A stretch of DNA of 64,000 nucleotides from DSOI01 sp041394885 (GTDB lineage Bacteria; Acidobacteriota; Terriglobia; Bryobacterales; Bryobacteraceae): positions 1 to 64,000 of the forward strand of contig JAWKHI010000039.1 of NCBI GenBank assembly GCA_041394885.1. Direction: 5' to 3'. The translations under genes and the position numbers were made by a program. Shown here piece by piece: positions 16,080 through 24,794 of this stretch; position 1 is the first letter of the stretch, and the number at the start of each line of letters is the position of its first letter. The notes below the pieces were generated by a model that was not told the DNA's origin, did not search any database, and worked only from the letters and a program-made list of their open reading frames with translations.

Positions 16080-16113
16080 GCGGGGCCAAACGTTTCAGGG
16101 CGGTTGGCCCCGC
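16080..16113. other. Perfect 10-bp hairpin upstream of the LarA-like gene
   Basis: GCGGGGCCAA (16080-16089) and TTGGCCCCGC (16104-16113) are perfect complements around a 14-base loop. No T-run follows on either strand, so it is not a typical intrinsic terminator. It lies about 100 bases before the LarA-like start and could be a leader structure or an operator. Confidence 0.4.
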
Positions 16114-16216
16114 TCTCATACCTGTACTGACCCAACTCCACCGTGGGAGGTTTCCTAAAAAGTCATGCCTGGGGATCTTTCTTCTCTTCGACACAACCTG
16201 TGATACGTTGAGCCAT

Positions 16217-17497
16217 ATGCGTGTAGATTTCGCTTTTGGGAAGTCCGGCCTTTCCCTCGACTTGCCGCCTTCGCTCCGCTACCAAATTCTGGAGGCCCGT
16301 TCGGCGACCCCGCTGCCGGACTGGCGCGCATCCCTGGAGGAAGCCCTCGACAACCCCATCGGAACGGCATCGCTCGCCGAGTTGGCCCGCGGCAAACGCA
16401 CCGCCGCCATCTCTGTGTGCGACATTACACGCCCTGTGCCAAACCGACTCACCTTGCCGTCCATTCTGTCCCGCCTCGAGACAGCCGGAATTCCGAAGCA
16501 AGGGATAACCATCCTGATCGCCACCGGTCTCCATCGCCCGGCCACCGATGCCGAGATCGCCGAGATCGTCGGCTCTGGAATCGCGGCGGATTACAAAGTG
16601 GTGAATCACTTCGCACGGAACCTAGACGAGCATCGCCACCTGGGCGTCACCGCATCCGGCACGCCCGTCTACGTCGATGAGCGATTCGTGGCCGCCGACC
16701 TGCGCCTTACGCTCGGCTTCATCGAGCCGCACCTCATGCTCGGCTACTCCGGCGGACGGAAGCTGGTGGCCCCCGGGCTCGCCGCGCAGCAGACCATCAA
16801 GGTGCTCCACAGCCCCCGCTTCATGCGCGATCCGCGGACACACGAGGGCTCGATCGAAGACAACCCGCTGCACCAGGAATTGCTCGAGATCGCCCGGATG
16901 GCCGGGCACGACTTCATGCTCGACGTGGCGCTTTCGCGCGACCGGCAGATCGCCGGGATCTTTGCCGGCGATCCTGTCCTTGCCCATCGCGCCGGGGTGG
17001 AGTTCGTTTCCCGCGTGATGCTCGAAATGCTACCGGGCCCGGCCGACGCCGTCATCACAACCGCCGCCGGCTACCCGCTCGACCTCACTTTTTATCAGGC
17101 CGTGAAGGGCGTCACCGCGGCGCAGCACGTGTTGAAGCCGGACGGGCGCATTCTCCTGTTCGCAGCCTGCGAGGAGGGTCCGGGCGCGGAGGAATTCAGC
17201 GACATGCTCAAGACGGCGCCCGAAGCCGGCGAGTTCCTCTCGCGGATCGAGAAGCGCGACGTGGTGGTGGATCAGTGGCAGATGGAGAAACTGGCCATGG
17301 TGGCGCGGAAGGCGCGTATGCTCTACTACGTGCCGGGGTTGGCGGCGGACTTCCACGCGTCGCTGTGGGGGAGGGCGTTCTCCGATCCGCAGGCGGCGCT
17401 CGATGCGCTGGCGGCGGAGTTGCCGGCGGGGGCGACGGTGGCGGTGATCCCCGAGGGTCCGTATGTGTTGGCGAAGGCGGAGCGGGCGGCGGCTTGA
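16217..17497 (+). CDS. LarA-like nickel-dependent racemase family (DUF2088)
   Basis: 426 residues from ATG 16217; a TTG three codons upstream is also in frame. Family features are DITRPVPN (near residue 78), ATGLHRP (near 103), FARNLDEHRHLG (near 138) and the lysine/histidine segment IEPHLMLGYSGGRKLVAPG (near 175-193), followed by KVLHSPRF. In lactate racemase the equivalent Lys and His residues carry the nickel-pincer nucleotide. Relatives racemise or epimerise many 2-hydroxy acids, so lactate is not assured. The maturation genes larB, larC and larE are not in this window. No clear ribosome binding site is seen. Confidence 0.85.
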   Translation: MRVDFAFGKSGLSLDLPPSLRYQILEARSATPLPDWRASLEEALDNPIGTASLAELARGKRTAAISVCDITRPVPNRLTLPSILSRLETAGIPKQGITILIATGLHRPATDAEIAEIVGSGIAADYKVVNHFARNLDEHRHLGVTASGTPVYVDERFVAADLRLTLGFIEPHLMLGYSGGRKLVAPGLAAQQTIKVLHSPRFMRDPRTHEGSIEDNPLHQELLEIARMAGHDFMLDVALSRDRQIAGIFAGDPVLAHRAGVEFVSRVMLEMLPGPADAVITTAAGYPLDLTFYQAVKGVTAAQHVLKPDGRILLFAACEEGPGAEEFSDMLKTAPEAGEFLSRIEKRDVVVDQWQMEKLAMVARKARMLYYVPGLAADFHASLWGRAFSDPQAALDALAAELPAGATVAVIPEGPYVLAKAERAAA

Positions 17498-17582
17498 GTA
17501 AGCGCCCCGCTCCTCTGCCGTCGTTGCCCGCTACACACGCGAGCAGGCTGATTTCGGTGATTAGGGCCGTTCGGGGGCGGAA

Positions 17583-18476
17583 CTAGAAACGGTCGCACTC
17601 GCGATACGCAGCGATGACGGCCATTTCGCCCTCCTTGCCCGGCTTGCTGTTGCCGTGCTCCATGCCCACGACGCCGTCGTAGCCCTTCTGGTGGAGCCAC
17701 GCGAAGATGGACCGGTAGTTGATTTCGCCCGTGGTGGGCTCCTTACGTCCCGGATTGTCGCCCACCTGAATGTAGGCGATTTCGTCCCACGCCTTCTCCA
17801 AGTTGGGGATCAGGTTGCCGACGTCGATTTGCTGATGATAGAGATCGTCGAGAACCTTGCAGCTCGGTGAGCCGACGGCCTTGCAGATCATGTAGCCCTG
17901 GGGCACCGAGCGGAGGAACAAGCCGGGATGGTTGGCGTACCAGTTGAGGGGCTCGAGGACCATGACGAGACCGGATGGTTCGCATACCCCGGCGAGGTGC
18001 TTCAGGTTTTCGATGCAGTTGGCGGTCTGGTAATGGGGGTCGAGGCGGTTGTTGACGCTCGAGGGGACGACGGTGGTCCACTTGGAGCGGAGACGTTTGG
18101 CGGAGTCGACGGCCTTCTCCATGACCTTTCGGATCTCGGCGCGGAAGGCGGGATCGGATTTGGTGACGAAGTCCGTGGTCTTGAAGTCGGCGAGGGAGAC
18201 GAAGACGCCCATGGTCATCCCGTTTTTGGCGAGGGCGTCGCCGATGCGGGTTTGGAGAGCGGGATCGCGATTCATGGCGCCGTTGTCTTCCCAACCGGTG
18301 AAGCCCTGGTCGGCGGCGAACTGAATCTGGTCCAGGATGTCGTCGCCGGCGGAGTTCTTGAACATACCGGGATGGGGACCGTAGCGGAGTTTGAATTTCG
18401 GCGCGTTGCCGGCGGCCTGGGAAAAGCCCGCCGCGCCGAGGGCAGCGGCCGCGCTGAGAAAGTGTCTGCGTCGCAT
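17583..18476 (-). CDS. Exported TIM-barrel sugar isomerase/epimerase (hydroxypyruvate-isomerase-like)
   Basis: 297 residues from ATG 18476. A longer frame upstream adds 40 Pro/Arg-rich residues and hides a clear Tat signal (MRRRHFLSAAAALGAAGFSQA), so it was not used. The mature protein fits the AP-endonuclease-2/xylose-isomerase-like barrel: FAADQGFTGWEDNGAM near residue 60, VMVLEPLNWYANHPG near 170, HQQIDVGNLIP near 220 and VGMEHGNS near 277, with Glu/His residues in metal-binding positions. Such Tat-exported hydroxypyruvate-isomerase paralogues are common in Acidobacteria and Planctomycetes; their substrates are mostly unknown. It converges with the LarA-like gene. Confidence 0.8.
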   Translation of the reverse strand: MRRRHFLSAAAALGAAGFSQAAGNAPKFKLRYGPHPGMFKNSAGDDILDQIQFAADQGFTGWEDNGAMNRDPALQTRIGDALAKNGMTMGVFVSLADFKTTDFVTKSDPAFRAEIRKVMEKAVDSAKRLRSKWTTVVPSSVNNRLDPHYQTANCIENLKHLAGVCEPSGLVMVLEPLNWYANHPGLFLRSVPQGYMICKAVGSPSCKVLDDLYHQQIDVGNLIPNLEKAWDEIAYIQVGDNPGRKEPTTGEINYRSIFAWLHQKGYDGVVGMEHGNSKPGKEGEMAVIAAYRECDRF

Positions 18477-18589
18477 GATCTCTACGATATCGCGAGCGGC
18501 GGCGGGGCGGTAGGGGGCGGCTGGGCCGGACCGGCGGCGCAAAGGCGGGGATTGCTGACCGGGCGGCGTGTAGATTATCCTGCCGAGTA

Positions 18590-18991
18590 ATGCCAACTCA
18601 GAAGGTTCAGGTCGACCTTGGCCCGGGCGGCCGATTCACGGCGGGACTATTGCTTGCGGCGGTGCCTCCCGCGTCGCCGGGCATTCAGGACGGCACCTCG
18701 AACACGTTGTTGGCGGCAAGGACTCTGCCATCGCCGAACGCCCTGAAAGGTGGATTCGGACTGTTGTTGCCGGCTGTTGGCGTTCCACGGTTTTTGACGG
18801 GACAACCTGTTCCGGCGCTGCAGATCCTGCCCTACATGGAGCAGGACGCGTTGTATCGCAGGGGGGGCGGCAAGGTGACCGGGCTGCAAGTGCAGGGAGC
18901 GAAGGTGACAGGCGTGGATCGTATGGGGGACGGGAGCGTGCGGGTGTGGATGGCGCCGCAGAGTATTATCGCGATCCTGATCGGCCTGTGA
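18590..18991 (+). CDS. Small protein with DUF1559-like motifs in swapped order
   Basis: 133 residues. It has no signal peptide, but the central and C-terminal parts are fairly hydrophobic. Two phrases resemble the prepilin-like DUF1559 family: GIQDGTSNTLLAA near residue 30 and LQILPYMEQDALYRR near 78. In DUF1559 proteins the ILPYIEQ phrase precedes the DGTSNT phrase; here the order is reversed. It could be a shuffled remnant or an unrelated protein. It lies between the divergent isomerase gene and the downstream kinase gene, about 135 bases before the kinase start. Function unknown. Confidence 0.5.
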   Translation: MPTQKVQVDLGPGGRFTAGLLLAAVPPASPGIQDGTSNTLLAARTLPSPNALKGGFGLLLPAVGVPRFLTGQPVPALQILPYMEQDALYRRGGGKVTGLQVQGAKVTGVDRMGDGSVRVWMAPQSIIAILIGL

Positions 18992-19090
18992 GACCGCGGC
19001 CGGGGCGGAAAACCCCGAGTGTCCTGAGTTAGAAATCCGTTGTCTGATTTGTGGCCTGCGCAAACCGACTCCCTTACGGTCGCGGCTCGG

Positions 19091-19096
19091 TATAGT
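19091..19096 (+). promoter_or_regulatory. Probable -10 box (TATAGT) of the kinase-TPR gene
   Basis: TATAGT lies 29 bases before the GTG start at 19126, leaving a short leader that includes the purine-rich GAAGAGAACG. No -35 consensus is evident. Confidence 0.35.
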
Positions 19097-19125
19097 AATC
19101 TCGAACTTCCGCCGAAGAGAACGAT

Positions 19126-21537
19126 GTGCGTCCGCTCATCGCGCCCGGTGACCATCTCCACGAGTACGAACTCGTGGCGCCGCTCGGCGCCGGGGGCATG
19201 GGTGAGGTGTACCTGGGGTGGGATCACAAATTGGAGCGGGAAGTAGCGCTCAAGATCCTGCGCGTGGAGCCGGGCGAGGGGCGGGAGCGATTGGAGCGAT
19301 TCGCGGGGGAGGCGCGGGCGGCGTCCGGGCTTACGCATCCCAACGTGGCGCAGGTGTACGGCGTTGGGCAGGAAGGCGACTTCTGCTACATCGCGATGGA
19401 ATACGTCCACGGCCAGACCCTGCGCGGCGCCTCGCTGAGCGCGGAAGAGGCCATCGATGCAGCGGTACAGGTGGCCGGAGCGCTGGAGGCGGCTCACGAA
19501 GCCGGCATCATCCACCGGGACATCAAGCCGGCGAACCTGATACGCACCGAGCGCGGTCTGATGAAAGTGCTGGATTTCGGGCTGGCCAAGCGCTTGGCCA
19601 CCGGCGCCGGAACCGGGTCACAAAGAACCGCGCCGCGGCGGCTCGCACCCGCGCCGTCGATGGAGTTGACCGAGCCCGGTGTGGTGATGGGGACGCTCGG
19701 CTATATGAGCCCGGAGCAGATTCTCGGGGAGGGTGTGGATCACCGGACCGACGTGTTTTCGCTGGGCGTGGTGCTGTATCAACTGCTGTCTGGGAAGCTG
19801 CCCTACGGGTCCGGATCTTACGAAGCGGCTCTGGCGGAACTGACGGGCGCCGGCAGCGGGGGCGACCCTGGTGATTCGCTGCGGGGGCGGATCCCGAACG
19901 GTGTGGCCGAAGTGGTGCTGCGGGCGATTCAACGGGATCCGGCGCGGCGGTTCCAATCGGCGGGAGAGTTCGCGTCGGCGCTACGCGCGGCCTGGCGCGA
20001 TTCCGAGAAAACGGAGGCGGCGGTTACCGAGCGGATCCCAAAGACGGAGGCCGCGCCGCCCGCCCCGCGGCGGACACGGCGCGAGTGGCTGGCCGCGGCG
20101 GGAGCGGTGGCGGCGGTGGGCGGTTTCGCGGGATTCCGTTTCTGGCGCGAATGGCAGGTGCCGGATGGCCCGGTGGATTCGCTGGCCGTGCTGCCTTTCG
20201 TGGCCAAGGGCGTGGACCCGGAGACCGAGTACCTGCGCGAGGGGATCGCCGAGGGGGTGATGAACCGGCTGAGCAACGTGAAGGGTCTGCGTGTGATGTC
20301 GCGGGACTCTTCTTTCCGCGTCTCCAGCATGCCGGCGATGGCAGCGGGCAGGCATCTGGGTGTACGGGGTGTGGTGGCAGGGGCCATACAGAGCGTGGAC
20401 AAGACGCTCGTGGTATCCGCCGAACTGGTGGACGCCAAAAGCGGGGACCGCCTGTGGGGCGGCGAGTTTCAGGGCGCGACCGGCGAGGCGCTCCAGATTC
20501 GCGACGCCATCTCGGCCAGCATCGCGGCCAAGCTCGAGCTGAAACTGGCAGGCGCGGACGAGGGTGCGACACCGGCGCGGGAGACGGCGAGCGCGCAGGC
20601 GCACGATTTCTATTTACGCGGAAAGTATCTGGCATCCAAACTGAATGCGGATTCGGTGCGGAAAGGGATCGACTACTTCACGCAGGCGATCGAGATCGAT
20701 CCCGGGTATGCGCTGGCGCACGCCGGGATGGCGGAGGCCTATCTGTTTTCGGCGGATCTATTCGCGCCGGCGGCGCAGTTGCTGGCCAGCGCGCGCGAGT
20801 CGGCGGCGTTCGCGCTCCAGGACGACCCGAAACTGGCGGAGGGCCACGTGGCGCTGGGCATGGTGAAGATTCATGCCGATCTCGATTGGGCGGGAGCGGA
20901 ATCGAGCTTGCGGAGAGCCATCGAGCTGAACGGGTCGCTCCCCACCGCCCATGGCTTTTTGGGTTGGGTGCTTGCCGCCACAGGGCGATCCGCCGAGGGC
21001 CTGGCGGCCAACCGGCAGGCGGTGCAATTGGAGCCGCGTTCTCCGCTGATGCGGTCACTGCTGGCGGCGAACCTGTATTTCGCGGGCGACTATGCAGGGT
21101 CGTTTTCTGAAGCGGGCGAGGCGCTCGAGGCAGATCCGCAGTTTCATCTCGCGCTGCTGTGGCGGGGCCTGTCGATGATCGGGCGGGGATTGCCGGGCAT
21201 CGTAGCGGGGCGGTTGGAACAAGCGCGCAAAACGAGCGCGTCGCCGCTGATCCTGGCGGCGCTGGCGCGGGCTCATGCGGCCGGCGGCAACCAGGACAAG
21301 GCCCGCGCGGCGTTAGCCGACCTCGAGCAGGCGTCCCGGAGCGAACACGTGTCGCCGATCCTGTTCGCGCAGGTGCACGCCACCCTGGGCGACCGCAAGG
21401 ATGCGCTTGCGTGGCTGGACCGGGCCTACGAATCCCGCGCGAAGCTGTTGATGTGGGCGAAGCTGGACCCGGCTTTTGAGGGCCTTCGGGAGACCGGGCC
21501 GTTCCGGGATTTGATGGCGAAGCTCCACCTGGGTTGA
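19126..21537 (+). CDS. Membrane-anchored Ser/Thr protein kinase with TolB-like and TPR domains
   Basis: 803 residues from a GTG. The kinase domain spans about 12-285: glycine loop PLGAGGMGEVYLG, VALKIL lysine near 41, catalytic HRDIKPANL near 127, DFGLAK near 147 and GTLGYMSPEQ near 187. A juxtamembrane stretch leads to one transmembrane helix (WLAAAGAVAAVGGFAGFRFW, about 324-343). The outer part starts with SLAVLPFVAKG, a TolB/adenylate-cyclase-associated type domain also found with winged-helix TPR proteins, then about 300 residues of TPR-like helices. Such kinases are expanded in Solibacter-like bacteria. The external part probably binds a ligand or partner. No phosphatase or substrate gene is adjacent. 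Confidence 0.9.
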   Translation: MRPLIAPGDHLHEYELVAPLGAGGMGEVYLGWDHKLEREVALKILRVEPGEGRERLERFAGEARAASGLTHPNVAQVYGVGQEGDFCYIAMEYVHGQTLRGASLSAEEAIDAAVQVAGALEAAHEAGIIHRDIKPANLIRTERGLMKVLDFGLAKRLATGAGTGSQRTAPRRLAPAPSMELTEPGVVMGTLGYMSPEQILGEGVDHRTDVFSLGVVLYQLLSGKLPYGSGSYEAALAELTGAGSGGDPGDSLRGRIPNGVAEVVLRAIQRDPARRFQSAGEFASALRAAWRDSEKTEAAVTERIPKTEAAPPAPRRTRREWLAAAGAVAAVGGFAGFRFWREWQVPDGPVDSLAVLPFVAKGVDPETEYLREGIAEGVMNRLSNVKGLRVMSRDSSFRVSSMPAMAAGRHLGVRGVVAGAIQSVDKTLVVSAELVDAKSGDRLWGGEFQGATGEALQIRDAISASIAAKLELKLAGADEGATPARETASAQAHDFYLRGKYLASKLNADSVRKGIDYFTQAIEIDPGYALAHAGMAEAYLFSADLFAPAAQLLASARESAAFALQDDPKLAEGHVALGMVKIHADLDWAGAESSLRRAIELNGSLPTAHGFLGWVLAATGRSAEGLAANRQAVQLEPRSPLMRSLLAANLYFAGDYAGSFSEAGEALEADPQFHLALLWRGLSMIGRGLPGIVAGRLEQARKTSASPLILAALARAHAAGGNQDKARAALADLEQASRSEHVSPILFAQVHATLGDRKDALAWLDRAYESRAKLLMWAKLDPAFEGLRETGPFRDLMAKLHLG

Positions 21538-21566
21538 GTATTCAATCTCCGGCTGCATCCGCTGCT

Positions 21567-22163
21567 TCAGTGCCCGCCGCTCGATGGAGGGATCCGGGTG
21601 CGGACATGGGCGGCGACATGGATGCTCAAGTCAACGGTATCGTTGACGCGCAGCAGGAAATTGCCTGGATTCTTCATGCCCCATTTCACGTACGGCACCG
21701 GGAAATCCAATGTGGCGTCGATGTCGCCGCCTTCGATCCGGGAGGTGACTTTCATCACCATTTCATGGGTTGCGCCGTGAATCGTGAACTGTCCATGCAG
21801 GCGGCTCTCGGAGGCGCCTTGAACCGACACCGCCCCCTCGATACGATCGGGAACGAAGGTAATCTTGGGATACCGGGCGCTTTCGAGAACGTTCTTGTGC
21901 ATGCGGCTGTCGCGCGCACCGTTCCCGCTGTCGCCGGTGGTGGCGTCGACGACCAGGAGCCCGCCCGCCTGATGGGTCTCGGGATCGAACCACAGTTCGC
22001 CTTTCTCGAGTTGGAAGGATCCGTGGACGGTGTGAATGTTTCCCGCGAGAGCCCATTCGATTTTGGCGGCGCCGGGTTCGACAGCAACGTCGATCCTTTC
22101 GGCCTGGACGGGCATGGCTCCAAAGGCGAGGGCGAGCGAGGGAAGCAGGCAGTGGAGTTTCAT
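21567..22163 (-). CDS. YceI-family periplasmic lipid-binding-like protein
   Basis: 198 residues from ATG 22163; a longer open frame upstream is antisense to the FAD enzyme. The signal peptide is MKLHCLLPSLALAFGAMPVQA. The mature part has the YceI lipocalin-like pattern: AKIEWALAGNIHTVHGSF, DSRMHKNVLESARYPKITF near residue 85 and QFTIHGATHEM near 125. Family members bind isoprenoid chains in the periplasm. The start overlaps the stop of the FAD-dependent oxidoreductase (ATGA), so the two are translationally coupled; a role with an isoprenoid substrate of that enzyme is a reasonable inference. The gene converges with the kinase gene, 29 bases apart. Confidence 0.88.
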   Translation of the reverse strand: MKLHCLLPSLALAFGAMPVQAERIDVAVEPGAAKIEWALAGNIHTVHGSFQLEKGELWFDPETHQAGGLLVVDATTGDSGNGARDSRMHKNVLESARYPKITFVPDRIEGAVSVQGASESRLHGQFTIHGATHEMVMKVTSRIEGGDIDATLDFPVPYVKWGMKNPGNFLLRVNDTVDLSIHVAAHVRTRIPPSSGGH

Positions 22164-23263
22164 AGCGCAGTCAATCCCCAACAAAGAGAGGCGGCGGTGG
22201 CTGCCAGTTGAACGAGATTCCGCTGGCCGATGTGGGCCGCCACGAGATTGGCGAACAGATCCGGACGCGCCTGGAGGGCGGCGATGGCGCGGCGGCGCAG
22301 CCAGGACCAGCGATCCATTTCGAGCATGAGTCCGGCCATCATCAAAGGCCGGCGGGACAGGCGCGCGTGCTCGGATTCGTAGTGCGCGAGTCCGCCGCCG
22401 GCGAGCGAATCGGCCAGCGCGAACGATTGATTGAAGGCGAGACAAAGCCCTTCGCCGGTGATAGCGTCGATGGTGCCAGAGGCGTCGCCTAGGAGGGCGA
22501 TGTGGCCGCGAACGATACGCGGGATGCGCCGGGTCCCGGCGAACGATCCCCGCTCGGGGGATGACTCGGCGGCGGCGCCGAGGCGTTCCTTGACGGTGGG
22601 CATCCGGTCCAGAGCATCGGTGAAGCGAAGTTGGGGATCGCGGGAGATGGAGACGAGGCAGATTTCGTTCGCGGCGACGGGTGTGACGTAGATCTGGCAG
22701 TCCTCGGTCCAGTGGATCTCCACATGGCCGGACCACGGAGCGGCGCGGTAGGTGCGTCGAAAGCCGAAACGCGGGGACTCACGGCTGATATGGTCGAGCC
22801 CTGCCCAGCGGCGAACCAGGGACTGGCCGCCATCGGCGCCGATGATCCAGCGGGCGCGGATGGGGCCGGCGGCGGTGCGAACAGTGTGGCCATCGATGCC
22901 GTGGACCGAGACGCCCCAGAGCAGGCGGGCACCGGCTGCTTGCGCTGTTTCCACCAGACGTGGGTGGAGCGCGGTGCGCCGAATGCCGCGCCCGGGCCCA
23001 TGGGGGAACGGCGCGGCCACCTGATGCGTAGGCGTTACGAAACGGATACCTCGAATCGGGAGACCGAGATCGGCGGGGATGTCGATTCCGAGACGGGCGG
23101 CAGCGGCAAGGGCGTCCGGCATGAGCCCTTCGCCGCACGCTTTGTCGATGGGTGGATGGCATGCATCGGCGACGGTGACTTGGAAACCTTTCCGGCTGGC
23201 GGAGATGGCGGCGGCCAGTCCGGCTGGGCCGCCTCCGATAATGGCAATATCGGTGTCAAACAT
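22160..23263 (-). CDS. FAD-dependent oxidoreductase, geranylgeranyl-reductase/halogenase-like
   Basis: 367 residues. The N-terminal dinucleotide-binding motif IAIIGGGPAGLAAAISASRKG is followed by DKACGEGLMPDAL near residue 42, RTALHPRLVETAQAAGA near 95, IIGADGGQSLVRR near 138 and the FAD motif GHIALLGDASGTIDAITGEG near 250. These are typical of the geranylgeranyl reductase and tryptophan-halogenase-like superfamily. CGEG is common in reductases of isoprenoid or polyketide-linked pathways. It is coupled to the YceI gene (4-base overlap). No NADPH site is distinct, and the substrate is unknown. Confidence 0.85.
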   Translation of the reverse strand: MFDTDIAIIGGGPAGLAAAISASRKGFQVTVADACHPPIDKACGEGLMPDALAAAARLGIDIPADLGLPIRGIRFVTPTHQVAAPFPHGPGRGIRRTALHPRLVETAQAAGARLLWGVSVHGIDGHTVRTAAGPIRARWIIGADGGQSLVRRWAGLDHISRESPRFGFRRTYRAAPWSGHVEIHWTEDCQIYVTPVAANEICLVSISRDPQLRFTDALDRMPTVKERLGAAAESSPERGSFAGTRRIPRIVRGHIALLGDASGTIDAITGEGLCLAFNQSFALADSLAGGGLAHYESEHARLSRRPLMMAGLMLEMDRWSWLRRRAIAALQARPDLFANLVAAHIGQRNLVQLAATAASLCWGLTAL

Positions 23264-23405
23264 ATTTTGCTTTTTTGTGTTGCCACAAGCAACGTAACGG
23301 TGGACGCATTGTCAAATAGAGCTGAGTACGAAAATAACCAGCTCCAAATGTAAAGGATGCTTCGAGGCGCTGAAAAATATACCGATTGGCGATTAGGGCC
23401 CGGAT

Positions 23406-24707
23406 TTAGGAGATGCTGGCTACCGGGCGGCAGACGCTTTCATACACGGCCGCCGTGGCCTCGGCCATGGCGGCGATCCCGAAGCGGGCATGAACGGCGG
23501 CGTGACCGGAGTCACCCATCCGGCGCGCCATTTCCGTATCGCCGAGCATGGCCGCCAGAGCGGTGGCCAATGCTTCGGGCGAGTCGGGCTCGACGAGCAG
23601 ACCGCCGCCGGTGGCTTCGATCATCTCGGGAAAGCTTCCGCGCCGGGGCTGGACCACGGGAACGGCGCTCGCGAGCGCTTCGAGAACCGGGATGCCTTTG
23701 GGCTCGTCGTAGGTGGCCGGGATCGACATCACATCCAGACTCTGGAGGAAGGCGAGCTTGGCGGCGCGGTCCAGCTCGCCGTGATAAGTGAACCGGTCCG
23801 TCAGGCCCCATCCGGCGAGCTTGCCCTGCACCTCGGCGAGGTAGGCGCGCTGTTCCGGGGCGATGTATCCGGCTGCTTCGAGAACCACGGAGCGGTCTCC
23901 ACGGTCATGCAGGATACGGAACGCTTCCGCGAGCAGGTGGAGACCCTTCTCCGGGGCGATGCGCGACAGAAAACCGATGCGCCTTGTTCCACCGGGGTTC
24001 CGGGGAACCCGTTGGTGGCCGTCGAGACTGATCCCCAAGGGGACGGTGTGGATCTTTCCAGGCGGAATACCCAGAAATCCCGCCATGAACCGTGCCCCGT
24101 AGTGGCTGACGGCAATGAAGGCATCGACGTCCTCCACCTGGCGGCGGACAAGATCGAGGGCCCGGGAACGATAGGGTTCCGCGAGGCCCTGCAGGAATAA
24201 CTCCTCGCCTTGCAGGGTGCACACCACCGGCCGGCCGGTGACTTCCTTGAGCGGACGGGCGAGCGAGAGCAGCAGGGTGTACGGCAGCGTGACCAGATCG
24301 GGCCGCGGCTCGTGGCGAAGCCAATCGGTGAGGTTGGCGATCTCTTTGCGTTGATGGCCGTGGACGCCTTCGAGGATGGAAACGGTAAGCGCGCCGAGTT
24401 GCGCGGGGTCCACTTCGACGCCGCGTCCGGCAAACAGGGAGATGACGCCCGGGAGGTCCCAGAGCCAATCGAGGAACTTGGGTGTGCGACGGAACAGGGG
24501 GACGTTCTGCTCGAGGAAGATGCTGATTCCGCCGAAGAAAACTCGCTGATGGCTGAAGTTGGCCTCGTCGGTCCGGGTGGGTGTGTAGAGGGGGAGAAGG
24601 ATGACGTCGTGGCCCTGCCGCCTCAATTCGCCGGCCAGGGCGTTGTCGCGGAGGCAACTGCCACAGTACATGTTGGCCGCACCGGCGGTAATGCTCAGGA
24701 TCTTCAT
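23406..24707 (-). CDS. Family 4 glycosyltransferase
   Basis: 433 residues from ATG 24707, chosen because AAGGAAGT lies just upstream and the protein then starts with the first beta strand, MKILSITAGAANMYCGSCLR. The GT-B fold is clear: an N-terminal acceptor domain, a linker near 215, then IGFLSRIAPEKGLHLLAEAF near 244, and PATYDEPKGIPVLEALASAVPVV near 330 with the donor-binding E-x7-E pattern. Donor and acceptor cannot be read. It is divergent from bshC, which invites the idea of BshA, but it lacks the BshA N-terminal glycine-rich signature, so general sugar transfer to glycan or lipid is more likely. Confidence 0.85.
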   Translation of the reverse strand: MKILSITAGAANMYCGSCLRDNALAGELRRQGHDVILLPLYTPTRTDEANFSHQRVFFGGISIFLEQNVPLFRRTPKFLDWLWDLPGVISLFAGRGVEVDPAQLGALTVSILEGVHGHQRKEIANLTDWLRHEPRPDLVTLPYTLLLSLARPLKEVTGRPVVCTLQGEELFLQGLAEPYRSRALDLVRRQVEDVDAFIAVSHYGARFMAGFLGIPPGKIHTVPLGISLDGHQRVPRNPGGTRRIGFLSRIAPEKGLHLLAEAFRILHDRGDRSVVLEAAGYIAPEQRAYLAEVQGKLAGWGLTDRFTYHGELDRAAKLAFLQSLDVMSIPATYDEPKGIPVLEALASAVPVVQPRRGSFPEMIEATGGGLLVEPDSPEALATALAAMLGDTEMARRMGDSGHAAVHARFGIAAMAEATAAVYESVCRPVASIS

Positions 24708-24794
24708 TACTTCCTTGGCCAATCGTAACAATTTCCAGCGGATTCAGCGAATCCAGCCTGGACGCGGCTTCATCTGTTAGGCTTGAAGGATCGC

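Noticed and set aside
23406..24707. BshA (glucosaminyl-malate synthase) beside bshC
   Set aside because: The protein is a GT4 enzyme but lacks the BshA N-terminal glycine-rich signature; adjacency alone is not enough.
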